A DNA stretch of 64,000 nucleotides, taken from contig DAOPYA010000004.1 in assembly GCA_035352635.1 (NCBI GenBank), forward strand, positions 21,983-85,982. The letters run 5' to 3'. The DNA comes from Rifleibacterium sp035352635 (GTDB lineage Bacteria > Muiribacteriota > Ozemobacteria > Ozemobacterales > Ozemobacteraceae). The notes under the pieces are model-generated. The model saw only the letters and a list, made by a program, of their open reading frames with translations. It did not search any database and was not told where the DNA came from. This document shows, one piece after another, positions 33,840 through 42,800 of this stretch (positions are counted from its first letter, which is position 1; every line of letters begins with the position of its first letter). The position numbers were made by a program, and so were the translations under genes.

Positions 33840-35912
33840 TTATCTTTCCTCCTCAGCTTTTGAGACCGCCAGTGTTTCCTTGAACAGGTGGGCGTTCTCT
33901 TCGAGAAAAGCCCCGGGTACTGCCTTCATAAAGTTTGGTAATACACCTGTGGGTACAATTTCTCCCACAACTTTACCCGCAGCGTCAATCCATTTTTTTT
34001 CAAACTTGAAAATTGTCTGCGTCTGAATGATATTTTCTTCCAGACCGCAAATCTCAACTACTTCGAGCAAGCGACGACGACCATCGGCCAGACGACCGTT
34101 CTGCACCACGATATTAACCGAACTGGCGATCTGTTCGCGAATTGCCCGCAACGGCAGATCTACACCCGCCATCAGCACCATGGTTTCGAGCCTGGCCAGA
34201 GCATCTCTTGGCGAATTGGCATGCAACGTGGTGAGAGAACCGTCATGACCGGTATTCATTGCCTGAAGCATATCTACAGCCTCTGCACCACGGCACTCAC
34301 CGACAATAATACGATCTGGTCGCATTCTCAAAGCATTTCTCACCAGATCTCTTATGGTTATCTGGGTTTTCGCTTCGGTGCCCTGCTGGCGGGCCTCAAG
34401 ACGCCCAAGGTTAAGCTGGGTAAGGCGCAATTCTGCTGAATCTTCGATACAGATAACCCGTTCAGTAGGCAGAATATAGTTTGAAAGAACATTAAGCAAG
34501 GTGGTTTTTCCGGAACTGGCACCGCCGGAAACGACAATATTCTTTTTGAAATGCACGCAAAGCCTGAGAAATTCTGCCACCGACGGCGTGATGCTTTTAA
34601 AGCGGTAAACCAGGTCTTCCATGGTTAACGGGATTTTAGAAAATTTGCGAATAGTGATCATCGGCCCGGTCAAAGAAAGAGGCGGAATAATGGCATGCAC
34701 GCGTGAACCATCAAGCAAACGGGCATCGACATAGGGGGTACGCTCGTTAACCGTTCGCCCGGCCGGCATGAGAATCCTCTCGATAACGGTTTTAACGTGG
34801 TCAGCATTATTGAAACGTCTGTCGGTCAAAATCAGCCGGCCACCCTTTTCAACGAATATTCGGTCTGGGCCGTTAACCATAATCTCATCGATTTCGGCGT
34901 CGCGCATAAAGTCTTCAAGAGGACCAAGCCCGAGAATTTCATCGACAAGGTATTTTCTGATTTCAGAAACGGCGTTGTGCCCGGGTATGGCTGGCGGAGA
35001 ACTGCGCCGCATTGCCTCGTCAATCTTGACTTCAACAACTTCACGCAACTCATGGTCCGAGATCCCAAAGCGTTTTTCAAGGTCGCCAACGATTTCCTGG
35101 CGTACCTTGCGCGAGTATTCGACAATATCTTCGGAAATGGTTTCGATTCTTTCTTCTTCGCTGCCCGGGTTGAAGCCAAGGGCCGGCCTGGCCATCAGCT
35201 TTTCGATCAGCTCAGTCAGACTGCTTTGCACTGGCTGGCTCAACCCTGAATCAGAAACATCTTCGCTGAGCGGAAACGTCTGTTCAGGATCATAGAGAAC
35301 ACTCTCGACCGCCCCTTCTTCAACATGGTTTCTCACCCAGAGAAGTTTTTGCCGAAGGCCGTCATGGGCACAGACCTCGTCAAAGAACTTCTGGGCAAAA
35401 GACGGTGATGGCGGCTGCGACGAATAGACATACATAAGAACATCGGCACGAAAAAGCAGATGAAACGGCAGGGGCGACAGCTGAAACATTCCGTCAATGA
35501 CAACGTAGCCTTGTAATTCTTCAAAAATCTTCAGCAGATGATTCAAAGAATCGACCATATCATCTTCGCTTAGATGAAATCGAGGTTTAAGGGTTTCTTT
35601 TGGTCTGATGCCACAGAAAGGAATGTAATAAACACCATTGTGGCATGAAAAATATTTATTGAGCGTCTGGGCATTCAGTGCCGCCCAGTTGCCCATGTAG
35701 TATTCGAGGAGACTATTTTTGATGACAAACCCGTCAGAGAAGCTTTCAACAATGCTTGAAGGCTTGAGAAAATTCAACTCAAGGTAGGCAACCGGCCGGC
35801 CGGTTTTTTTTTGCAGCTCACTGGCAAGGCCTGCAGCCACGAATGATTTTCCTATACCACCTTGAAAACTTGTAACCAAAAAAACGCGTGCTGTTTTTTG
35901 TTCTGTTTTCAT
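33840..35912 (-). CDS. TadZ/CpaE-like ATPase fused to TadA/CpaF secretion ATPase
   Basis: A 690-residue fusion. Residues about 8-200 form a MinD/ParA-like domain with P-loop Q-G-G-I-G-K-S (17-23), which lacks the signature lysine before GG, as in TadZ/CpaE proteins that position Tad pili. Residues about 255-640 form the CpaF/TadA ATPase that powers Tad pilus assembly: NGPDRI-x-VE near 347, Walker A GGASSGKTT at 463-471, CIEDSAELRL, R-I-I-V-G-E-C-R and the TTLHANSP His box. I chose the ATG at 35912, after a GAGGGG sequence and starting the P-loop domain normally; an upstream in-frame ATG at 35963 adds 17 residues. I know no described TadZ-TadA single chain. Confidence 0.87.
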   Translation of the reverse strand: MKTEQKTARVFLVTSFQGGIGKSFVAAGLASELQKKTGRPVAYLELNFLKPSSIVESFSDGFVIKNSLLEYYMGNWAALNAQTLNKYFSCHNGVYYIPFCGIRPKETLKPRFHLSEDDMVDSLNHLLKIFEELQGYVVIDGMFQLSPLPFHLLFRADVLMYVYSSQPPSPSFAQKFFDEVCAHDGLRQKLLWVRNHVEEGAVESVLYDPEQTFPLSEDVSDSGLSQPVQSSLTELIEKLMARPALGFNPGSEEERIETISEDIVEYSRKVRQEIVGDLEKRFGISDHELREVVEVKIDEAMRRSSPPAIPGHNAVSEIRKYLVDEILGLGPLEDFMRDAEIDEIMVNGPDRIFVEKGGRLILTDRRFNNADHVKTVIERILMPAGRTVNERTPYVDARLLDGSRVHAIIPPLSLTGPMITIRKFSKIPLTMEDLVYRFKSITPSVAEFLRLCVHFKKNIVVSGGASSGKTTLLNVLSNYILPTERVICIEDSAELRLTQLNLGRLEARQQGTEAKTQITIRDLVRNALRMRPDRIIVGECRGAEAVDMLQAMNTGHDGSLTTLHANSPRDALARLETMVLMAGVDLPLRAIREQIASSVNIVVQNGRLADGRRRLLEVVEICGLEENIIQTQTIFKFEKKWIDAAGKVVGEIVPTGVLPNFMKAVPGAFLEENAHLFKETLAVSKAEEER

Positions 35913-35933
35913 TGCCCCTCTTTTCTTTGCCCA

Positions 35934-35963
35934 ATTCAACCACAAATGCATTTGAACTGTCAA
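35934..35963 (-). promoter_or_regulatory. Candidate promoter of the Tad-fusion operon
   Basis: On the minus strand TTGACA (35963-35958) is followed after 18 bases by TTGAAT (35939-35934), a weak -10. It lies within the 92-base divergent gap to the ABC gene. Confidence 0.35.
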
Positions 35964-36004
35964 TCTGTTACAATTATGGCGAATTTATGTTATCAAGGAA
36001 AATC

Positions 36005-36886
36005 ATGGAACCTTTTGCAATAAATGTCTGTGAATTAAAAAAACTCTATGGCACCCAGGAAGTAGTTAAATCAATCTCCTTCGCAGTCAACAAGGGTGAA
36101 GTTTTTGGTTTTCTCGGCCCGAACGGCGCCGGCAAAACCACCAGCATCCGTATGATCATCGGCGAAATACCAGCCTCAGCTGGAAAAATCGAAGTGCTCG
36201 GCAGAGCTGTACCAGCAGAACTGCCCGAAATCAAAAAACTCACAGGTATAGTACCAGACTACCAGAATCTTTACGACCGTTTGACGGTCAGACAAAACCT
36301 TGAATTCTTTGCAGCGCTTAACAATGTAACCCCTGACCAGATAGATATTGTTCTTGAAGAAGTTTTTCTTGCAGAACACCAGGGCAAAGCCTGCAAAGAT
36401 CTGAGCCGGGGCCTGCGACAAAGGGCTCTCATTGCCCGCGGCCTGCTGCACCGGCCCGAAGTTTTTTTTCTCGACGAACCCACCTCAGCCCTGGACCCTC
36501 ACTCGGCCAAACTGATCAGAGAACTGGTTCTCAAGCTCAAATGCGCTGGCACCACAGTATTTCTGACAACCCACTACATGGAAGAAGCCGATATGCTTTG
36601 TGACCGAATCGCAATCATGAACCGCGGCACCATTGTTGCCTGCGGCAGCCCCGAAAACCTGAAGAAGCAGTTCGGCCGCCGCTCAGCCCGGGTCGAAATA
36701 CTGCGTGACAACAAACCCGAAACCCATGAATTTTCAATAGATGACCCCAGCCAAAAGGCCGAAATGGCATCTATGCTGAATTCTTCAACCATCCTGAGAA
36801 TCCACACCCAGGAAGCCAAGCTCGAAGAAGTATTCATGCACGTGACTGGTGACGAATGGAAACCTGAAAGCGAGGATGCCAGATGA
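36005..36886 (+). CDS. ABC transporter ATP-binding protein (ABC-2 type exporter)
   Basis: A 293-residue ABC ATPase of the DRA/NatA-like exporter type. Walker A is GPNGAGKTT near residue 38, the Q-loop lies in DYQNLYDRLT, the signature is LSRGLRQR (rather than LSGGQ), Walker B is VFFLDEPTSALDP and the H-loop TTHYMEEA. The C-terminal 80 residues are the accessory domain usual for ABC-2 exporters. The start at 36005 has an AAGGA site five bases upstream; upstream in-frame ATGs would add extra hydrophobic residues. It overlaps the permease gene by 4 bases. Substrate unknown (lipid, drug, peptide or Na+ are seen in the family). Confidence 0.9.
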   Translation: MEPFAINVCELKKLYGTQEVVKSISFAVNKGEVFGFLGPNGAGKTTSIRMIIGEIPASAGKIEVLGRAVPAELPEIKKLTGIVPDYQNLYDRLTVRQNLEFFAALNNVTPDQIDIVLEEVFLAEHQGKACKDLSRGLRQRALIARGLLHRPEVFFLDEPTSALDPHSAKLIRELVLKLKCAGTTVFLTTHYMEEADMLCDRIAIMNRGTIVACGSPENLKKQFGRRSARVEILRDNKPETHEFSIDDPSQKAEMASMLNSSTILRIHTQEAKLEEVFMHVTGDEWKPESEDAR

Positions 36887-37965
36887 ATATCCCCGCGATT
36901 CGCGCCATTTTTCGCAAAGACCTGCTCGACGGCGTAAGAAATTATCACGTCATCCTCATGGTGCTCACACCGATCATCCTGTCCCTGCTCTTCAGCAACA
37001 TGGTTTCAGACAGCAAATCCGCAGCGGCTATGCCCGAGATCGGCATGATTACCAGCCCACAACAGCCGATGATTGAAAGACTTACCAGTAAAGGCCTTGG
37101 CAAAAAAATCACCTTTTTCCAGAATCGCGACCAGCTCGAAACGGCAATCCTGCAAGGTGACGTGCGCTTCGGCATCATTCTGCCAGAATTAATTACTACC
37201 AAAACTACTTTTAAGAAATCCCAGTCAGTCGTCATTCTCTACCCGCCGCACATGCCAGAATTCGGCATCGATACCCTAAAAAGCGTATTCGAAGCAGAGA
37301 TAAGACACCAGCTGAATCTTGAACCCCCTGCCCTGCCCTTCGAACTCAAAGCCGAAGCAGTAGCCGGCGCGACCGGAAACGCCACCAATGTCTCTGACAG
37401 CATGTTTCCAATGCTGATTGTTATGGCCCTGGGCATGGTAGGATTTCTGGCACTGCCGATGGCAATCGTTGAAGAGCGCGAAAAAGGCACTCTGAACGCG
37501 ATTTTTCTCACATCAATAACTCCGGGCGAGTTCATTCTCGGCAAATCCCTGTTCAGTTTTTTTCTGGCGATGCTGACTATAATTGTAATGCTGACCATCA
37601 ATGGCAAATGGGGAAACAACTACCATTACCTGCTGCTGATTTCGGTGCTTGGCGCCATGATGACAATCTTCACCGGCCTGATCATCGCCAATTTTGCCCA
37701 GACTCAGGGTTCAGTCAACGCCATCGGCACAACCCTGTTTCTTTTCTTTCAGATGATCCCGAGCCTTGAACATACCAGCGAAATGGCAAGAAGGGTCGCG
37801 CCATTTTTCCCTTCAACCTATATTTTTGCAGGTCTGCGTAAAGCCATGTTTCTTGACCTAACGAGAGTCAGTATTCGTGACGATATAAACATAGTATTGG
37901 CAATTACCATGACCGTTTATCTGGCTGCCTGGATGGTTTACAAGCTCAAAAAAGCTGATAAATAA
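36883..37965 (+). CDS. ABC-2 type transporter permease
   Basis: A 360-residue membrane protein of the ABC-2 family, topology one N-terminal helix (about 22-40), a large extracytoplasmic domain (about 45-165), and five C-terminal helices from about 170 to 355. The MLIVMALGMVGFLALPMAIVEE-x-EKGT-like segment, with EREKGTLNAI at about 200-209, is the typical ABC-2 permease signature. It starts within the end of the ATPase gene (ATGA), confirming a two-gene exporter. No accessory membrane-fusion protein is nearby. Confidence 0.9.
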   Translation: MNIPAIRAIFRKDLLDGVRNYHVILMVLTPIILSLLFSNMVSDSKSAAAMPEIGMITSPQQPMIERLTSKGLGKKITFFQNRDQLETAILQGDVRFGIILPELITTKTTFKKSQSVVILYPPHMPEFGIDTLKSVFEAEIRHQLNLEPPALPFELKAEAVAGATGNATNVSDSMFPMLIVMALGMVGFLALPMAIVEEREKGTLNAIFLTSITPGEFILGKSLFSFFLAMLTIIVMLTINGKWGNNYHYLLLISVLGAMMTIFTGLIIANFAQTQGSVNAIGTTLFLFFQMIPSLEHTSEMARRVAPFFPSTYIFAGLRKAMFLDLTRVSIRDDINIVLAITMTVYLAAWMVYKLKKADK

Positions 37966-38031
37966 TACTTGCCTGAACAGGGCGGTTAAAGTAATCTCAA
38001 AAATAACCTTCAAAAAAAGCGGTAAGATCAA

Positions 38032-39597
38032 TTGAAATACCTGGCATTCGATGACATAGTAAGAAATCTGCTTGTCTTTTTAAAAGGGCAGGTGCCGGCA
38101 CTCAGCGCCAAAGAGAGCCGCGAAGAAGTTCTTAAACAGATTCAGAGTATGACCTTCACTCTGCGATCAACGATTGTTCAGCTTGAAGGCGCGGCATTTC
38201 ACGACCCGCGCAACACAGAAGATTACCAGAACCTCGACAAAGAACTTCAGGCAATCAAACAGACCAACGCCAAACTTGAAGAGTCTCTGTTCCTTGAAAT
38301 GAATAAGACCGCTGAACTCCGCGAAAAAGAAAGCGAGTTCAACCGACTTTTTGAATCAGAAAAACTCAGGTCGCTGAGCCATGAAAAAACCATCGCCGCG
38401 CTCCGCGAAGAACTTGAAAAGATTAAAAACCTGCCCCCAAGTGCAACGCCCGCTGAAAAATTCATCGACAACGAAGCCATAGATGAATTCAAGGCTGAGA
38501 TTTCCCGCCTCGAAATCGCCCTCGCCAGGGCCAACGAAACCAGCCAACACCTGAAACAAGTGCTCCAGAACAAAGACATCGAGCTGACGCGCAGCAAAGA
38601 AGCCCTGATGGAAGCGATGAATCTCGACAAATCCGAGATTTCCACTCTCAAAGGCCAGCTTAATAACGTTGAGCTGATGAAAAACGAAAATTCCGGCCTG
38701 AAAAAGAAAATAGCCGAACTTGAAAAAGAACTCTCTGTGCTTCCTTCCAGCGAAGTTTTTCGCAACAACATCGCCGCCGCCGATGCCAAAATTAAATTTC
38801 TCGAAGCCGCGTTGCAAAACTCCCAGACCGAACTGAAAACCCTGCGCGAGAACCAGCTGGCAACAGCTCCAGACGCCATAATTCGCGACAAAGAACAGCT
38901 CGAACAACGCGTTATCGATCTTGAAGCTACCCTGAAAAGCGTCATCAAATCAAGAGACACCCACTCCGGCAAAGTGAACGACAAGTTTGCTTTCTCCCCC
39001 GAAGAATGTGTTTTTCTTTTTGAAACCCTTTCAACCACGGCAAACCGACTGGCCAGCAGTCTTGAAAATCGTGACGTGTTTATGCGCTCCAAAGAGTCGA
39101 TCAGCATACTCGAAAAATCCAACGCCATTCAGAAGGTCTTCACCGTCGGGCAACTTTTCGACGGCAAAATTCACAAGGCCGCCCGATCATTCAAGAGTGA
39201 TTTTCTGCCTGACGGCATAATCATTCACGAAGAATCGCCAGGGTTCGTATCGGCAAACCGTCTGGTTCAAAAGGCCATGGTCTGGGTAGCAAAATCACTC
39301 TTTACCTGCGGCGAATGCAACAGTACCTGCCGGCCCCACGAGTATTTCTGCCCCAAATGCGGCCTTGAATTGACCGCCCCCGACGGCACCAGCAAACGCG
39401 AACTCCCTCCATACCCTGCAAAAATAGACATTAATATTCCGCTGCTCGATGAATTAATAAAACAGGGTAATCTAAAAGCTGCTAACGCCTTATCAATGCT
39501 TATTTCCCGCGAAAACCCCGGGCACCAGGAATTACAAAAGCGACAAAACCTTCTGCAACGTGCCGAGAATCCGCTTGGGCCGGCAGGTGAATCATGA
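38032..39597 (+). CDS. Coiled-coil protein with C-terminal zinc ribbon
   Basis: A 521-residue protein of no recognised family. Residues about 60-310 form a long Glu/Lys/Leu-rich coiled coil; 325-415 are a helical/compact segment; at about 424-444 a zinc-ribbon pattern C-G-E-C ... C-P-K-C-G appears, followed by about 75 helical residues resembling one or two TPR-like helices (A-N-A-L-S-M-L-I). It begins with TTG at 38032 after GGTAAG; no ATG fits as well. It sits 66 bases after the ABC permease and overlaps a 46-residue membrane protein at its end (ATGA), so it may belong to the exporter operon. Confidence 0.75.
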   Translation: MKYLAFDDIVRNLLVFLKGQVPALSAKESREEVLKQIQSMTFTLRSTIVQLEGAAFHDPRNTEDYQNLDKELQAIKQTNAKLEESLFLEMNKTAELREKESEFNRLFESEKLRSLSHEKTIAALREELEKIKNLPPSATPAEKFIDNEAIDEFKAEISRLEIALARANETSQHLKQVLQNKDIELTRSKEALMEAMNLDKSEISTLKGQLNNVELMKNENSGLKKKIAELEKELSVLPSSEVFRNNIAAADAKIKFLEAALQNSQTELKTLRENQLATAPDAIIRDKEQLEQRVIDLEATLKSVIKSRDTHSGKVNDKFAFSPEECVFLFETLSTTANRLASSLENRDVFMRSKESISILEKSNAIQKVFTVGQLFDGKIHKAARSFKSDFLPDGIIIHEESPGFVSANRLVQKAMVWVAKSLFTCGECNSTCRPHEYFCPKCGLELTAPDGTSKRELPPYPAKIDINIPLLDELIKQGNLKAANALSMLISRENPGHQELQKRQNLLQRAENPLGPAGES

Positions 39598-39734
39598 CCG
39601 ACCAGCAGAACCAACCCCATAGCACCGAACCTGCCAATCTGGCCAGTTATCTTGAGAACCTCTTCGACTGGAACCTTATCGCCATAGTATCAGTGTGGAT
39701 TTTTCTGCTATCTACATTTTTTCTGATTCTGTGA
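39594..39734 (+). CDS. 46-residue single-pass membrane protein
   Basis: The start ATG overlaps the stop of the coiled-coil/zinc-ribbon gene (ATGA), a layout that signals translational coupling. The peptide has a Gln/Asn/Thr-rich N-terminus of about 25 residues and a C-terminal hydrophobic helix (about 29-46) ending at the very tail, so it would be a tail-anchored protein with cytosolic N-terminus. No family is known to me. Confidence 0.6.
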   Translation: MTDQQNQPHSTEPANLASYLENLFDWNLIAIVSVWIFLLSTFFLIL

Positions 39735-39745
39735 CGGCCGCAGCC

Positions 39746-39772
39746 TGACAGGCAATAACTGCAAGCCTGTCA
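39746..39772. other. Hairpin between convergent genes
   Basis: TGACAGGC (39746-39753) pairs with GCCTGTCA (39765-39772); loop of 11 bases; no real T tract on either side. Possibly a weak terminator shared by 39734 and 39829. Confidence 0.4.
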
Positions 39773-39828
39773 AATTATTATCACCACCAGATTAAATCCT
39801 GAGCCGTGATAGTTGGCGCTCTGCACGG

Positions 39829-42800
39829 TCAGGGTCTGTAATCGAAAAGCCACAAATCTAAGGCCTGCTGGCCATTCTGCAGATTGAAGACCGTCGTTGT
39901 TTCGCCGGTTGAAGTCTTCACAATACCGCGCACCCCATCGGCGGCCAGGCTGATAGTTTGCTCTGAGCGTGCCTCGACCGGAACAAAACCAGGCAATGTT
40001 ATACTATTATGAGTTCCGGAAAGGTTCAGGCCCGAAAACCCGTAATCAGAAGCATTGTCTGAAGAATATCGATTCAGATAGAGGCTGAGTGCCCAACGAG
40101 CCAAGGTCAGTTCAAAAGCCTCACCGGTAACGGCTACCACGTTTGCCTTCCCCGTCAGGCTGCTGTCAACAAGTTTGCGGGTAACATCGCGGTAAGTTGT
40201 TCCGAATCTGTTTTCCTGGGCCAGAAAACGCACAAACAAATACGACAGACCGTAACTGTTAATGCCTGAAAAATTGGTCAGCGACAGATTTTTAAAGTTT
40301 TCCTGGCTAAGCTTGATAAGCGAAGCAGTATTGGCGTCGCCATTGAGAATGCCGTAGCCGCAAACGTCTTCTGCGTATTTCGACATTCCTTCATTGAGCC
40401 AGACAGACTCGAAGGTGCCCGTGCCGCCCAGACGCTGCTTCTGATAATAATTTACCATGTGCTGAAATTCATGAGCAATAGTACCAAACCTTGTTATGGT
40501 GCTGGTTAGAGAGTATTTCACATAAATCATTTTGCGTTCATTGCTCTCTCGCAGCTGTACCCCAGATTCATCACGGTTGTATAAATCAATACCGTAGAAA
40601 ATACCGGCAATACCCTGGCTCATCGAATCAGTCAGCAAAATTGTCAGCCGCCCCTCGCCATCTGGCCCCATATCAGGCTCTTGACCAAAAACGTCATTAA
40701 TGCGCGGCTTGATCAGTTCTTCAAAACGCAGCCTGAGATCAGCAATCAGCGAACTGGAAGGCGTGATTATAGCGTTATCGGCATAAATAATCACTTCGGA
40801 GCCAATCGCAACACAGCGTGCCGCGATGCGGTTCTGAGGGTACGGCGTACTGGTAGCGACCTGCCCATAAACCGGAATAAAAAATTCTTCACTCTCACCC
40901 AGAGCTGCAGCCGCAACATTCTGCCGACGGGCCCGCAAGCTGTTTTTGCCTGGCAAAACCATAGATGGCAGTCTGGCGCTAACTTCGCTTTCAAAAAATC
41001 TGAAGGCAGAACGCGGGTCAACAGTCGCAGGAATGGACTGCCTCACGCTACTGCGCACCGTGAAGGTTGCCGGTTCGGGCGAAGCCACTGCCACGGCAAA
41101 AGATTTTGCCCCGGCAATCAAACCCGGAACCGACAAAGCCAGACTCTCTGCTGCTGCCAGTCGAACCGGGAACGCCAGAGACCGGCAACCTGACGGCACC
41201 GGAATTACCGAGTTAACCGTGAAAGAATAGGCCGCCCCACGGCTCATAATATTGTTATTCAGGTCTTTGACCTGGTTGTCAGCTATGGTCAGTCTGTTGA
41301 AACTGCCCGGCAACCACGAGTTTCTTGGCCAGAACCTCAGAGTCGCAGCGTTATCCCATGACCAGGCGCCATTGACCGCTGGCACAAAGCTTAAAGCGGC
41401 CAGAGCTGAAGTTTTATCGACCGGTTCGCTGAATGTAACTACCAGAGGGTCTTCCACCGCAACGTTGATCGTTCCATTCACTGGAATTACCGACAATATG
41501 GTTGGCGGAGCAGTATCGTTCTCGCTGTCGGCAAGAATCGTGCATGAAAAAACCGCTGAAGAAGTGGTGTTTCCAGATGGGTCGCGGGCTATTACCTGCC
41601 AGTAATATTTTCGGCCGGCGAGCAGGTCAAGCTGAGGATTCCAGGTAGTTTCGGTCAAGTTTTCAGCAATTTTCACGGCAGGCGGCGCCATCGTATCGAG
41701 CAACAGGTCATAAAAAACCTTGGTGTCATCAGGGTCGCCACCGGCCCATGCGAATACCGGCCGCACCGGAACCCGGATACTGCCACTGGCCGGCGAAATC
41801 GCCAACGGCTGGTTGGGAGCCTGACTGGCAAGGGCTGCGGTCGAAAATGACCATACCGGCGAATTGGGGTTGCTCAGGCCTCGGGCATCTTTTACTACTA
41901 CCTGCCAATAATACAGGGCGCCCGGTCGCAAGGTTTCAGAGGGCAGATAAACCTGCGCGGCTGTGCTTTCGACCACTCGTGGCAACGGAAAGCTGTTACC
42001 AAGGAAAACGGTGCTGGTAATTGAGTCCCCGTCGGGGTCTTGAGAAGACCAGCGCAACTGAGCGTTAACAGCGATACCCTCTGAACCGCTCGCCGGGTAG
42101 ACAGCCACCGGATCAGCCGGAGCCTGATTATTCGGCGCATGCACCGTAAATCGCCACACCGGGCCGGCAGTTTCCTTGCCACGATTATCGGCCGCCAGAA
42201 TTTGCCAGTAATAGGTTTTGCCAAGCACAAGAGAATTCAGCTGCATGCTGGTTTGTCGGGTTTTAGACTCGAGCAGCAGAGTCTTCTGATCGGTACCCAG
42301 AAGAAAAGAATAGGTGATAATGTCATCAGCATCGGGGTCTCCACCGCTCCAGGTGCAGAGTGTCGCTGGCAGTTGATTTACAGATAAATCTTCGGGTACC
42401 GGCAAGGCCGGCTGATAAGGCGCAAAATTGCTTAAATCACCGGTCTTGAACTGCCAGATCGGTGAAACAGTCACGGCTTCATAAATATCACGGCTTATTA
42501 TTTGCCAGAAATAGACCTTATATGGCAACAGACCACTCACCTTAAAACCGCTTGCAGTTTGCCGGGTTGCCACCACCTTCATCTCACTGCCCTGCGCCGC
42601 GAATAACACATCAAAATTGATTGCATCGTTATCAGGGTCGCTGCCAGCCCAGCGCAGCACGATGCCATCGCTCTGGTTTTCGCTCAAATTGCCGGGAACC
42701 GGGTCATAAGCTGCCAGGGGTGGCCGATTGTGCGGGTTCACCCCGATAGAACTGCCCTGCTCAACCACCAGGCGCAATACCGCCCGCCCCTCAGCCTGGT

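Noticed and set aside
38247..39128. 293-codon minus-strand frame inside the coiled-coil/zinc-ribbon gene
   Set aside because: A Ser/Leu/Arg-rich translation typical of antisense to Glu/Lys-rich coiled coils.
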